Shown here: positions 23,571-33,076 of the stretch, piece after piece
Position numbering within the stretch: position 1 is the first letter of the stretch
How the letters are laid out: every line of letters starts with the position of its first letter
Position numbers and translations under genes: made by a program
Source of the DNA: Dolichospermum compactum NIES-806
GTDB lineage: Bacteria > Cyanobacteriota > Cyanobacteriia > Cyanobacteriales > Nostocaceae
NCBI RefSeq assembly: GCF_002368115.1
Contig: NZ_AP018316.1
Span: 3,678,931-3,725,424 of the forward strand
Direction of reading: 5' to 3'
Length of the DNA: 46,494 bases
The notes under the pieces: model-generated
Databases searched by the model: none
What the model was told of the DNA's origin: nothing
Seen by the model: the letters and a program-made list of their open reading frames with translations, nothing else

Positions 23571-23735
23571 TTTACGGAAACTTTAATTGCGGCATATTCT
23601 TCTAGCTTTAAGTATATGTCTGAGTCTTTTATTAAGATACTGCTTTTGATGGCTGTACGTTTTTCTAGACGTGGGGATACTTTAAGTACAGGCTGTTTCA
23701 TGCAAGCTTTGACTAATCAAAACTGATGGCTATTT

Positions 23736-25235
23736 ATGTCTGATTTCAACTGGAAATTTTTAAGAGTAGTTTTATCTTGGCAAGGTTTATTTACTGTAAT
23801 TATTACTAATTGCTTATTGATTCTCAACCTAGCTATAAAACCCACCATTGCTCAGAACGGACAGGATTGTTGGCTATCATCAAAAGCAACTCAAGAAAAA
23901 GAAAACTTACGTTTATTAGCTCTTAAAGGCAATAAAGAAGCAGAAAATCGCTATCAGAAATTACTCAAACAGCATACACAAGAATTAAAAACCTGTCGTA
24001 GTCAGACTTGGCCGCAAACTCAAGCTATTTGGTTGCGCCTGTATCCCTGTGATATTGAGCCGGGAGCAGTTGATCAAATTATGGATCGAATTGTCAACCA
24101 AGGCTATAACCAAGTTTATTTAGAAGTATTTTATGATGGAAGGGTACTATTACCCGCCGCAACTAACTCTACAGTTTGGCCTGCTGTAGTTCGCCTTCCT
24201 GGTGCAGAAAAATTCGATTTATTGGCATTAGCAATTAAAAAAGGGCAACAACGGGGGTTAAAAGTTTATGCTTGGATGTTTACGACTAACTTTGGTTACA
24301 CCTATGCTCAACGTACAGATAGACAAAGTGCGATCGCTCGTAATGGCAAAAATCAAACCAGCTTATCCGTAGTAGAAGATAGTTCCCAAGTCTTCATTGA
24401 TCCCTACAACACCCAAGCAAAAACCGATTACTACCGCATGGTGCAACAGGTTATCCGCCGTCGTCCAGATGGTATTCTCTTCGATTATGTTCGTTATCCT
24501 CGTCAGACTGGCATTGACTCCATTGCTACCAAAGTTCATGACCTCTGGCTATTTACTCCAGCCACCCAAGAAGTCCTATTTAGTCGCGCCAAAAATGCCA
24601 AAGGGTTAGAATTAATTCGCCGTTTTCTCACCAGAGGATATGTCAGCGCCGGCGATATAGCAGAAATTGATAAACGCTATCCTCAAGAAGATGAACCCTT
24701 ATGGGAAGGGCGTATTCCCGCAAGAAAGCAGAAATCTTTACCTTCTCCAGAGGAAAAACAGCGGGTTTTGCAATTGGATTTGTGGTTACTTTCCGTTGCT
24801 CACGCTATGCAAGGTATCGTAGATTTTATAACTTTAGCAAGTTACCCAGCCAAACAACAAGGTATTCCTGCGGGAGCAGTGTTTTTTCCCGAAGGTAATC
24901 AAGCTTTAGGACAAGGTTACGATTCCCGCTTGCAACCTTGGGATAAATTCCCCAGTACCCTAGAATGGCATCCCATGTCCTATGCAAATTGCGGGAATGC
25001 TAGTTGCATTGTCGCGCAAGTTCAACAAGTTTTAAAAATGGCACAACCAGGCACAAAAGTCATTCCGGCCTTAGCTGGGAAGTGGGGAGAATCAATTAGC
25101 AATCGTCCCCCTTTAGAAGTACAAATGCAAGCCCTCCGTCAATTATCTCCTCAAATTAAGGGTGTTAGCCATTTTGCTTATTCTTGGCAACATCCTGAAC
25201 ATGACGGAGAACGGAAATCTTGCAATGTTAGGTAA
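23736..25235 (+). CDS. Secreted/membrane-anchored GH10-like (DUF187-type) glycoside hydrolase
   Basis: The 499-residue protein starts with a signal or anchor segment (about residues 12-38, ending AIKPTIAQ). A lumen/periplasmic helix region follows (residues 50-85), then a TIM-barrel domain. Typical GHL10 features are IWLRLYPCDIEPGAVDQIMD, VYLEVFYDGRVLLP, RGLKVYAWMFTTNFG, PDGILFDYVRYP with the likely catalytic acid near the Asp, and GVSHFAYSWQHPEHD at the end. Such proteins may act on polysaccharide or peptidoglycan; the substrate is unknown. It converges with trxA, with only 5 bp between the stop codons. Confidence 0.85.
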   Translation: MSDFNWKFLRVVLSWQGLFTVIITNCLLILNLAIKPTIAQNGQDCWLSSKATQEKENLRLLALKGNKEAENRYQKLLKQHTQELKTCRSQTWPQTQAIWLRLYPCDIEPGAVDQIMDRIVNQGYNQVYLEVFYDGRVLLPAATNSTVWPAVVRLPGAEKFDLLALAIKKGQQRGLKVYAWMFTTNFGYTYAQRTDRQSAIARNGKNQTSLSVVEDSSQVFIDPYNTQAKTDYYRMVQQVIRRRPDGILFDYVRYPRQTGIDSIATKVHDLWLFTPATQEVLFSRAKNAKGLELIRRFLTRGYVSAGDIAEIDKRYPQEDEPLWEGRIPARKQKSLPSPEEKQRVLQLDLWLLSVAHAMQGIVDFITLASYPAKQQGIPAGAVFFPEGNQALGQGYDSRLQPWDKFPSTLEWHPMSYANCGNASCIVAQVQQVLKMAQPGTKVIPALAGKWGESISNRPPLEVQMQALRQLSPQIKGVSHFAYSWQHPEHDGERKSCNVR

Positions 25236-25240
25236 AAAAG

Positions 25241-25576
25241 CTATTGCATGGAATCAACATACTTATCTAATGTAGTAGCTAATGTAGTTTTAGGAACAGC
25301 ACCAACAACTGTTTTAATTTGTCGTCCCCCCTTAAATATCATCAAAGTGGGAATACTGCGAATCCCATAATGACTAGCAACAGTAGGATTTTGATCAGCA
25401 TTCAACTTTACCACTTTTACCTGTCCCTCGTATTCCGCAGCCACTTCTTCCACTACAGGAGACAGCATTTTACAAGGACCACACCAAGGGGCCCAAAAAT
25501 CAACTAAAACAGGAGTCTGACTTTCTAGAACTTCTTGCTTAAATGTAGCTTCAGTGACATTGGTAATAGATGACAT
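25241..25576 (-). CDS. trxA: Thioredoxin
   Basis: A 111-residue cytosolic thioredoxin of standard length with the redox motif WCGPCK (about residues 32-37), the cis-Pro in SIPTLMIF, and the GGRQIKTVVGAVPK end typical of m-type or y-type cyanobacterial thioredoxins. The reduced Cys pair donates electrons to target enzymes. It is monocistronic and convergent with the GH10-like gene. Upstream (25577-25743) are AT-rich DNA and fragments of the ATCTGCGTTTATCTGCG repeat also seen in MITE B. Confidence 0.95.
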   Translation of the reverse strand: MSSITNVTEATFKQEVLESQTPVLVDFWAPWCGPCKMLSPVVEEVAAEYEGQVKVVKLNADQNPTVASHYGIRSIPTLMIFKGGRQIKTVVGAVPKTTLATTLDKYVDSMQ

Positions 25577-25743
25577 AAATTGTTTGCCTAGATTTCAATC
25601 AATAACTTAATAATATCAAATAAATGAGGAGAGCAGGAAAACCAAATTATCTGCGTTTATCTGCGTCTATTTTATGCCATCTGTGGTTAATTATTCCCCA
25701 TTATACCTCACTTACATCGAAATTTCTCTACTTTCTTAAAATG

Positions 25744-26991
25744 TTAATTTACCTCTAAATTAGGAGAATTTTTATCAGCACCGCAATGATGACAATAAGG
25801 TAATTCTTTATAGGTTAAATTATGACAATTATGGCATTCGACATATTGATAGTAACCGCAGTGGGGACAGTGGCTATCTTGAGGACGAATTTTTTTAGCA
25901 CACCGAATACAGCGTGATTTTTGAATTCTGTTAGCAGCTTGAATTTTATGATTAAAGACAACGGTTTGGAAGAATTTAATCATGCCAAAACCAAGCAAGG
26001 GAATTAGCAAAATATAAACATAACTAATTAGGAAAACTAGCCCACCAAACAGAAAACTAATAATATCAAAGAAGAATTGAAATATTATACCAATTTGTAA
26101 AAATTGAAATACTTTCAGAACTAGGGGAATGATAAATATAACTAGCAAATGCCAGCTAATTAACGCTATTAGTCCATATCTTTTGCGTTGACTGAAGTTG
26201 TTAACTAATAATGCAATGAGAATGAGCGGTAATAAAAAGATAGCTTGAAAAAATAATTGAATACTAGGATACCAAAAGGAAGCATCTTTATAGCCTTTTT
26301 TAACTTCATTAAATTTAGTTTCATCTTTGACAAAAGACAGAAAATTAACACTTTCAGGTTTTGTCAGCAGTTGATTTTGCAGATTAGCAATTTCCTGTTT
26401 TAAGTTGGCAATTTTCTCGATATTTTGTGTTAATTCCTGTTTAGCTTTTTCAGCACGAACCTGATTAATGGAATTACCTGAAGACTGTCCAGCAATTTTT
26501 TCTAATAAGGTTGAATCATATTGCTGACGAATGGTAGCGTTTGCTTGTTCAAGACGACTAATTTTATCTTGTGTCTGATTTATTGTGGTAAGAATTTTCT
26601 GATTTTGCGGATTATTCAGTTTATCTTTAGATTCACCATAGTTCAAACATATTTCTGAAACCTTACCCAAATGTCCGACTTCTACATCTTGATATGTTTG
26701 CCGAATTCTTTGCTCATTGCTACCATAAGGTAATGAACTCCTCAGAAATTCATAATCTTTATTTTTGGTAGTTTGGGTTTTGTAAATATCCCATTCAGAA
26801 TAACATGGATAAGCTTGAGTCGGGCTAAGATGCCATTCACTAATATTATTTAAACCCGTAAAAACATTAATTAAAATAAAAATATCAACTAAAATAATGA
26901 CAACTAAACTCACTTTATTGAGTGGTTCGTTGTTTACCGTTCGAGAGTTATTAAAAAACCGATTTGAAAGCCGGCGGATTCTGGTAAACAT
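25744..26991 (-). CDS. Membrane protein with coiled coil and C-terminal double zinc ribbon
   Basis: No named family is recognised. The 415-residue protein has an N-terminal membrane helix (about 26-48), then an extracytosolic part with a long coiled coil (about residues 135-212, for example KQELTQNIEKIANLKQEIAN). Three or four membrane helices follow (about 240-345), then a cytosolic tail with four C-x2-C pairs forming two zinc ribbons (CIRCAKKI with CPHCGYY; CHNCHNL with CHHCGAD). The layout suggests a membrane sensor or scaffold with a zinc-binding domain facing the cytosol. Neighbours give no hint. Confidence 0.75.
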   Translation of the reverse strand: MFTRIRRLSNRFFNNSRTVNNEPLNKVSLVVIILVDIFILINVFTGLNNISEWHLSPTQAYPCYSEWDIYKTQTTKNKDYEFLRSSLPYGSNEQRIRQTYQDVEVGHLGKVSEICLNYGESKDKLNNPQNQKILTTINQTQDKISRLEQANATIRQQYDSTLLEKIAGQSSGNSINQVRAEKAKQELTQNIEKIANLKQEIANLQNQLLTKPESVNFLSFVKDETKFNEVKKGYKDASFWYPSIQLFFQAIFLLPLILIALLVNNFSQRKRYGLIALISWHLLVIFIIPLVLKVFQFLQIGIIFQFFFDIISFLFGGLVFLISYVYILLIPLLGFGMIKFFQTVVFNHKIQAANRIQKSRCIRCAKKIRPQDSHCPHCGYYQYVECHNCHNLTYKELPYCHHCGADKNSPNLEVN

Positions 26992-27283
26992 ATAACTGTA
27001 TGTACTTAAGTTGATGTACTATCAAGAAACACAACCTGATTACGGATGTTACTGAAATTAATTTACCATTCTCTTATGACTTTAGTGGTTTTTTTGTTAA
27101 GTTTTATATAGTTATGTAGTGTTGTCCAGTCCATATTGGTTTAAATTTGCTCTACTGTGACAAAGTATATAATTTTATTATTCCCGATCAAGAGGCAAAA
27201 ATTCCATCTCTCAAACTCTTCCTCTCTTCGCCTCTGCGTCTCTGCGTGAAAAAAATATTTAATTTCAGTATATTTGTGGTTAA

Positions 27284-27634
27284 TTATTCCTTCTCTTCTG
27301 CTGGCTGGGTAATAGCTTGACAATATCCAATTAGAGTATCAATACGCTCCTCAATAGTTTTCAATCTAGCTTGTGATGTTGTTAATTGCTTTGCACCTTG
27401 GAGAAACATCATATCTACTTCCAATAGCCGCAACTGCTTACTTATTTCCGTTTTATAGGATTGTTCTCGTGAATTAGCATCAACCAAAGGAACAATTTGC
27501 TGGCTAAAAAACGCCTGTAATTTGGCTAAATGCGGACGTAACTCCCCCGCACTGAGTTTACCTGCTGTTACATTAGTCCGAAACTCATCTAGAAATGTTG
27601 CCAATTCCTGATATTTATCACAATTAAAAGACAT
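27284..27634 (-). CDS. patD: Small helical protein, candidate heterocyst frequency control protein PatD
   Basis: The 116-residue protein is wholly helical, with no membrane segment. Segments such as KYQELATFLDEFR, LQAFFSQQIVPL, SYKTEISKQLRLLEVDMMFLQGA and RLKTIEERIDTLIGYCQAI fit my memory of the PatD family of filamentous cyanobacteria, which influences how many cells become heterocysts (PatD is reported to act through FtsZ). The identification rests on recall of family sequences, not a search. It diverges from the (p)ppGpp gene, and the shared 294-bp interval contains two hairpins. The 292 bp downstream (26992-27283) contains only AT-rich DNA and a CCTCTGCGTCTCTGCGTG repeat. Confidence 0.5.
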   Translation of the reverse strand: MSFNCDKYQELATFLDEFRTNVTAGKLSAGELRPHLAKLQAFFSQQIVPLVDANSREQSYKTEISKQLRLLEVDMMFLQGAKQLTTSQARLKTIEERIDTLIGYCQAITQPAEEKE

Positions 27635-27714
27635 CTGTTGCTAGTTAAGATAGTATTAATGTCAAGAAAAATTTCTTATATCCCCAAGCTTTCCATTGTT
27701 CCTGCTCCAAATCA

Positions 27715-27823
27715 CAAGTCTCAAATCTTATTTTGAGGCTTGGTTTACCGTCAATAGGTTTTTATGATTATGTTTGAAAGAAACCTACAATGGATGATGA
27801 CCACAGGCAGTTAGGACATCATC
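27715..27823. other. Two hairpins between divergent patD-like and (p)ppGpp synthetase genes
   Basis: Hairpin 1 (27715-27742) has arms CAAGTCTCAAA and TTTGAGGCTTG with one mismatch. Hairpin 2 (27793-27823) has arms GATGATGACC and GGACATCATC with one mismatch, about 106 bp before the ATG at 27929. They may form 5' leader structures of the plus-strand gene or be part of divergent promoter control. Confidence 0.45.
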
Positions 27824-27928
27824 TCTCCAACCTTGTCTCTAAACTTTCAGTTAACAGCATCTACTTATAGAAATGCTGTCATTTTTGCTTATCTCTTACA
27901 CCTATCCACAAATTACCTTTTTTATTTT

Positions 27929-30202
27929 ATGAGTAGTGTAGCCGTCAAACCTCCTGTTGATGTTGTTCTCCCAGACTGGCTTAACAAATGTTTAATTGCA
28001 CCGCCAGCGCCTATACTTACGGAGGAAGAAGACCGAACGTATAACGGTAATGCCTTAATTTGTCGAGCTTTTCAGTTTGCATATCAACTGCATGGGGGTC
28101 AAATTCGGAAATCGGGAGAACCTTATATTGCCCATCCTGTTGCTGTAGCGGAAATACTCCGTGAATTAGGTGGTAGTCCTGCTATGATAGCAGCCGGTTT
28201 ACTTCATGATGTAGTGGAAGATACAGAAGTTACAAGTGAAGATATAGAAGCACGTTTTGGACCAGAAGTAAAACTATTGGTAGAAGGTGTTACCAAGCTG
28301 TCGAAAATTAATTTTACTAGCAAAACCGAAAGTCAGGCAGAAAATTTCCGGCGAATGTTTTTGGCTATGGCGCAAGATATTCGGGTGATTGTGGTGAAAC
28401 TGGCAGACCGTTTGCATAATATGCGGACTCTCCAATATATGTCAGAAGCTAGTCGTCAACGTAGCGCCCAAGAAACGCGAGATATTTTTGCACCTTTGGC
28501 GAATCGCTTAGGGATTTGGCAAATTAAGTGGGAATTAGAGGATTTAGCATTTAAATATTTAGAACCAGATGCTTATCGAGAAACTCAGAAATGTGTGGCG
28601 GAAAAACGCACGGCACGGGAAGAAAAGTTACTCAAAGCTACGGATACTTTGCGCCGTCGGTTACTCAAGGCAGGTATTAATTGTTTAGAAATTAGTGGTC
28701 GTCCTAAACACCTTTATAGCATTTATCAAAAAATGCAGCGGCAGCAAAAGGAATTTCATGAAATTTACGACTTGGCGGCGCTGCGAATTATTGTCCAAAC
28801 TAATGAAGAATGCTATCGCGCTTTGGCTGTTGTTCATGATTCTTTTCGTCCTATCCCTGGTAGATTTAAGGATTACATTGGATTGCCGAAGCCAAACCAT
28901 TATCAGTCTTTGCATACGGGGGTAATTGGCTTAACTGGCCGCCCGTTGGAGGTGCAAATTCGGACTTTGGAAATGCACCATATTGCGGAATATGGTATTG
29001 CTGCCCATTGGAAGTATAAGGAAACTGGGGGTTCTGAAAATACTCCTGTGACAAGCACTGATGAAAAGTTTACTTGGTTAAGGCAGTTGCTAGATTGGCA
29101 AAGTGATTTAAAAGATGCTCAGGAATACTTAGATAGTGTTAAGGATAATCTATTTGAAGATGATGTTTATGTCTTCACCCCAAAGGGGGATGTTGTTCCT
29201 TTAAGTCCTGGTTCTACAAGTATTGATTTTGCTTATCGGATTCATACTGAGGTGGGAAACCACTGTGCGGGGGCGCGAGTTAATGGTCGCATTGTGCCTT
29301 TGTCCACACGATTGCATAATGGCGATATTGTGGATATTATTACTCAGAAGAATTGTCATCCTAGTTTGGATTGGTTAAATTTTGTTAGCACTTCAGCGGC
29401 GAAGTATAGAATTAAACAGTGGTACAAGCGATCGCGCCGGGAAGAAAATGTCGCTAGAGGACGGGATTTATTAGAGAAGGAATTGGGGAAAACTGGTTTT
29501 GAGAATTTGCTCAAATCAGATGCTATGCACACTGTCGCGGAAAAATGTAATTATCACAGTGTGGAAGATTTACTTGCCGGTTTGGGTTATGGGGAAATTA
29601 CCTCGAATTTAGCGCTGAACCGTTGGCGAGAAGTTGTGAAAGCTAGACAACCGGTAAGTGATGTTGTCCCATTTATCCCCAAAGAACCAGCGCCAAAATC
29701 CTCACGGGATACATCACTAATTACGTCCCGTGCTAGTGATTCCCCGATTATTGGTATGGAGGGTTTGGTTCATCATATTGCTGGCTGTTGTACGCCCATT
29801 CCTGGTGAAGCAATTGTGGGTGTAGTCACACGAGGAAGAGGAATTTCTATCCACCGCCAAGGCTGTCATAATGTAGATCCTATTGAGTATGAGCGGTTAG
29901 TACCAGTGCGCTGGAATTTGGCTATGGAAAACCGCAGCCGTCCCCATACTTATCCGGTTAATGTGCAAATTGAGGCTATGGATAGAGTGGGAGTATTAAA
30001 AGATGTGCTATCACGCTTAAGTGATCAGGGTATTAATGTTCGTCATGCTCAAGTGAAAACTTGTTTGGGACAACCTGCGTTGATGGATTTGGGCATTGAT
30101 GTCCGCGATTGTTCTCAGTTGGAACATTTATTTGTGCAACTCAAGAAAATGAGTGATATTCTCAATATTCGCCGTGTTTGTGAGGCTGAGGACTGCGGTT
30201 AG
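27929..30202 (+). CDS. spoT: Bifunctional (p)ppGpp synthetase/hydrolase (RSH)
   Basis: Makes and degrades the alarmone (p)ppGpp. The 757-residue protein has the HD hydrolase domain (GLLHDVVEDTE, about residue 90), the synthetase domain with the RFKDYIGLPKPN segment, a TGS domain (DDVYVFTPKGDVVPLSPGS), a zinc-finger-like CCTPIPG motif, and a C-terminal ACT domain. The RxKD form of the synthetase motif marks bifunctional Rel/SpoT enzymes. I start at ATG 27929; the longer frame from TTG 27833 adds 32 residues that are hydrophobic and not conserved in this family. Confidence 0.95.
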   Translation: MSSVAVKPPVDVVLPDWLNKCLIAPPAPILTEEEDRTYNGNALICRAFQFAYQLHGGQIRKSGEPYIAHPVAVAEILRELGGSPAMIAAGLLHDVVEDTEVTSEDIEARFGPEVKLLVEGVTKLSKINFTSKTESQAENFRRMFLAMAQDIRVIVVKLADRLHNMRTLQYMSEASRQRSAQETRDIFAPLANRLGIWQIKWELEDLAFKYLEPDAYRETQKCVAEKRTAREEKLLKATDTLRRRLLKAGINCLEISGRPKHLYSIYQKMQRQQKEFHEIYDLAALRIIVQTNEECYRALAVVHDSFRPIPGRFKDYIGLPKPNHYQSLHTGVIGLTGRPLEVQIRTLEMHHIAEYGIAAHWKYKETGGSENTPVTSTDEKFTWLRQLLDWQSDLKDAQEYLDSVKDNLFEDDVYVFTPKGDVVPLSPGSTSIDFAYRIHTEVGNHCAGARVNGRIVPLSTRLHNGDIVDIITQKNCHPSLDWLNFVSTSAAKYRIKQWYKRSRREENVARGRDLLEKELGKTGFENLLKSDAMHTVAEKCNYHSVEDLLAGLGYGEITSNLALNRWREVVKARQPVSDVVPFIPKEPAPKSSRDTSLITSRASDSPIIGMEGLVHHIAGCCTPIPGEAIVGVVTRGRGISIHRQGCHNVDPIEYERLVPVRWNLAMENRSRPHTYPVNVQIEAMDRVGVLKDVLSRLSDQGINVRHAQVKTCLGQPALMDLGIDVRDCSQLEHLFVQLKKMSDILNIRRVCEAEDCG

Positions 30203-30294
30203 TGGGGTGTTACAGCTATTTTCTTTTTATCTCACGCAGAGGCGCTCCAGGCGCAGAGGAGGAGATACATGAGAATGGCTGTAATTTGCGGATT

Positions 30295-31653
30295 TTAAAT
30301 AATTTCATTGAGGGTTTGTAAAAGTTGATCTATTTCTGCGGCTGTGTTGTAATGGGCTAGTCCTATTCGTAATAAGCCGCCTGATGTTTCTACGTCTAAT
30401 TTTTCGGTGAGGTTGGTTGCATAGAAGTTACCGTACCAAGCAAATATTCCCTGTTCTCCTAATATTTTGGCTATGGTTGCTGGTGTTTTTCCTGTCATGC
30501 GGATAGAGACTGTTGGTGTGCGCCATGTAAATTGGCTGGGTTCGGTAATTCCATAGAGAGTTAAACCAGGGATTTTTAATAATCCTGAAATCAATTTTTT
30601 ACTTAATTCTCTTTCGTATTGTTGAATGGCTGACATGGCTGATAATAATGCGGCTCGACGACTATGATAGGCTGATGCTAATTCGTGGTTTGGTTGGGCT
30701 ATTTCGGTTAGGAATCGAGGACAATGGAAGGTGGTGAGGCCTTCTCTATCGGCTTCTATTAAGGAGGAAAGTAATTCGTTATCTAAGGTTGGGGAAACAT
30801 GACAACCTAATTTTGCTAAATAATTAATTGCTGCTACTAATCCTGCTAAACCTTCATGATTTAATGTTCCTGTTTCCCATCTGCAAGGGACTTCTTCTGA
30901 TGCAGGTTTAACTTTATAAGGGGAAAATTTGGTTAAATGTTCTCTTTTTCCGTAAAGAATTCCTACATGAGGTGCGAAGAATTTGTAGGCGGAACAGGCG
31001 AGAAAATCACAGTCTAAATGATGAACGTTTATCGGTGCATGGGGGGCATAATGGACGGCATCAACATATACTAAAGCCCCGAAATTATGGGCAATTTTAA
31101 CTATTTTGGCGATATCATTAATTGTGCCGACGGCGTTGGAAGCGTAAGTTACTGCTACTAGTTTGGTGCGGGAATTTATCTTTTTTTCTAAATCGGTTAA
31201 ATCTAATGTACAGTCGGCAACATTAATATCAACTGTCCGAATAATCACACCTTTTTCTTCTAAAGCATACCAGGGAGAAATGTTGGCTGCATGGTCTAGG
31301 TCTGTAATAATGATTTCATCGCCGGTTTGTAGTTCTCTCCCAATAGCGCGACTCACGGAGAAAGTGAGGGTGGTCATATTTGCGCCAAATACTACTTCAT
31401 CATTATCGCATCCTAAGAAGTCAGCGATCGCCGCCCTGGCAGAAATAATCAAGGCATCGGTTCGCATACTGGTAGCAAAAGCACCGTGAGCATTAGCATT
31501 TGACCTGACTAAATAATCACTAATTGCGTCTAATACTCCACCGGGTACTTGTGTACCACCGGGTCCATCAAAGAAAATCGCTGGTTTTCCGTTAATTGTT
31601 TGTGTGAGTGCAGGAAACTGGGAACGAATCCATTTTATGTCTAGAGATTCCAT
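30295..31653 (-). CDS. Cysteine desulfurase-like class V aminotransferase family protein
   Basis: PLP enzyme of fold type I, 452 residues. Motifs are FFDGPGGTQVPGGVLDA, NANAHGAF, TYASNAVGTINDI, the aldimine Lys in CSAYKFFAPHVGILYG, and a C-terminal small domain with GLLRIGLAHYNT. It resembles the VC1184-type subfamily of cysteine desulfurase-like proteins. That subfamily is not the housekeeping IscS or SufS, and its substrate is unknown. I start at ATG 31653 (MESLDIKWIR) rather than 31689, whose extra residues are a basic stretch. The next gene in the same direction is upstream, 81 bp away. Confidence 0.88.
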   Translation of the reverse strand: MESLDIKWIRSQFPALTQTINGKPAIFFDGPGGTQVPGGVLDAISDYLVRSNANAHGAFATSMRTDALIISARAAIADFLGCDNDEVVFGANMTTLTFSVSRAIGRELQTGDEIIITDLDHAANISPWYALEEKGVIIRTVDINVADCTLDLTDLEKKINSRTKLVAVTYASNAVGTINDIAKIVKIAHNFGALVYVDAVHYAPHAPINVHHLDCDFLACSAYKFFAPHVGILYGKREHLTKFSPYKVKPASEEVPCRWETGTLNHEGLAGLVAAINYLAKLGCHVSPTLDNELLSSLIEADREGLTTFHCPRFLTEIAQPNHELASAYHSRRAALLSAMSAIQQYERELSKKLISGLLKIPGLTLYGITEPSQFTWRTPTVSIRMTGKTPATIAKILGEQGIFAWYGNFYATNLTEKLDVETSGGLLRIGLAHYNTAAEIDQLLQTLNEII

Positions 31654-31734
31654 GATTTTCCTCTTTTTTATGATTTTTGTTTCGCGCAAAGGCGCAAAGG
31701 AAGAAATATATTAATGTAGATTGTAGTCTAACAT

Positions 31735-32625
31735 TTAATTTTGTTGTATAGGAAAAGCAACATTCTTTAAAAGGTTAATAGGGCTAATATTTTTTAATAA
31801 TTGCATTTGTTGTTGATTTTTGACTAACAATGCCCCTGCAAACCCCAATGAGTTGACGGAAATTGATTCAAATTCCTCAAATTGTCGGGGAACAATTAAC
31901 ATCCATTCTCGTGTCATTAAAAGGTTATATGCTCCTGATTGGATATTATTTTCTATGGGGTTAATTCCTAAAGTTTGGAGTAAGGTATGATATTTTTTGA
32001 GGGTTATTTCGGCACTTTCTCCCAAGTTAATATTAGTGAAAGCGTGTACAAAGGGAAATTCTGGGATAGTTCCCAGGGAATTATCTAATTTTGCAGCTTT
32101 TACAAGTGGTGAAATGGGAATATCTGTTTCTGCAAAAGGAATAATTTGTAAATGTTTATGTGGTTGACTCGCACCAGCAAGTTTACCACCGTTATAAAAT
32201 ACTAACCCATCAAATTCTGCTAAACAAGCCCACATAGCCATAAAATCTTCTAGGGTAAGTAGGCTTTCCTGTGGTTCAAAAGCGCGGGTAATTATCAAAA
32301 AGTGATAATCAACAACATTGAATTTATTTAAAATACAAACATGAGTAGGAGAGATATCCGCCACAAATAAAGCTTCTTCATAAGGTAAAAAAGGATTAAA
32401 TTCTTTACCAGTTTTAGCAGTTTTTTGATTTTGTTTTTCTTGATCAGCTTTTTTGCGATTGATATTTTCTAAAATTCTGACAACAAACTTGATTCCATCT
32501 TGTTCAAAAATTTCCACCTCTGTGGGAATAGATTTTAAAGCTCCAGATTTTAAAGCCAGTTCGGTGGTTTTCTTGAGACTTGTCCATAATGTACCGGGTT
32601 TAAGTCGGATTTCCTGCTGGTGCAT
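31735..32625 (-). CDS. ATP adenylyltransferase / Ap4A phosphorylase-like protein
   Basis: The 296-residue protein belongs to the HIT-like superfamily: NGGKLAGASQPHKHLQIIPF holds the H-x-H-like nucleotide-transfer site. Other family parts are NPFLPYEEALFVADI, HVCILNKFNVVDYHFLIITR, and a C-terminal NLLMTREWMLIVPR domain. These enzymes split diadenosine tetraphosphate to ATP/ADP by phosphorolysis. It precedes the class V enzyme in transcription order (82 bp gap), so an operon is possible. Upstream is a 450-bp repeat-filled gap. Confidence 0.88.
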   Translation of the reverse strand: MHQQEIRLKPGTLWTSLKKTTELALKSGALKSIPTEVEIFEQDGIKFVVRILENINRKKADQEKQNQKTAKTGKEFNPFLPYEEALFVADISPTHVCILNKFNVVDYHFLIITRAFEPQESLLTLEDFMAMWACLAEFDGLVFYNGGKLAGASQPHKHLQIIPFAETDIPISPLVKAAKLDNSLGTIPEFPFVHAFTNINLGESAEITLKKYHTLLQTLGINPIENNIQSGAYNLLMTREWMLIVPRQFEEFESISVNSLGFAGALLVKNQQQMQLLKNISPINLLKNVAFPIQQN

Positions 32626-32693
32626 ATTTTATAGGAGATAACTAACAATCTTATATCATAAATTGGTTACATAAAATCAATAATCTCGGCTCT

Positions 32694-32853
32694 AACGTTC
32701 CCTTTATGTAAACATTTATTGTAGGTTGGGTTGACGCAAGGAAACCCAAAAACTCTTACTATCTTAACGCCAATGTTGGGTTATGCCTTCGGCACGCTAC
32801 GCGAACACTTCATTCAACCCAACCTACAAAAATTAAATTAATATTCTTTTCCA
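32694..32853. mobile_element. MITE-like element C (copy 2, right end replaced)
   Basis: Inverse orientation relative to 5416-5597. Shared blocks are ACGTTCCCTTTATGTAAACA, TTTATTGTAGGTTGGGTTGA, CAACCCAACCTACAAAAATT and TTAATATTCTTTTCCAT. The far end is cut off by element D copy 2. The inner part also contains a HIP-like GCCTTCGGCACGCTACGC tract. No gene is inside. Confidence 0.65.
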
Positions 32854-32984
32854 TAAGAGGTTGTCTTAAAAGTGGTATCCCGTAGTTTTCATCACATTAT
32901 TACCCACCTTTCCCTTTACAAGGGGAGGGTTAGGGAGGGGTAAAATATTTGATACAGCAATCATGACTTTTCAAACACCCTCTA
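32854..32984. mobile_element. MITE-like element D (copy 2)
   Basis: Ends AAGAGGTTGTCTTAAAAGTG and TGACTTTTCAAACACCCTCT are imperfect inverted repeats and match those of 21452-21531. The interior holds a CCTTTACAAGGGGAGGGTTA tract related to G-rich repeats elsewhere in the window. It lies directly next to element C, so the two are nested or tandem insertions. Confidence 0.55.
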
Positions 32985-33009
32985 AGGGGAGTATTAGAAC
33001 CAAAATTTC

Positions 33010-33039
33010 TTGTAATATCAGATTTCTATATAGTATAAT
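33010..33039 (+). promoter_or_regulatory. Candidate sigma-70-type promoter for the Uma2 gene at 33077
   Basis: TTGTAA (33010-33015) and a perfect TATAAT (33034-33039) are separated by 18 bp, with the start codon 38 bp downstream of the -10. Confidence 0.45.
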
Positions 33040-33076
33040 TAAAATCAGCAAATTATCACCATTCAAGAGGTGAATC

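Noticed and set aside
23617..23727. 36-residue frame between tRNA-Pro and the GH10-like gene
   Set aside because: Short, without a convincing ribosome site or recognisable sequence; chance frame most likely.
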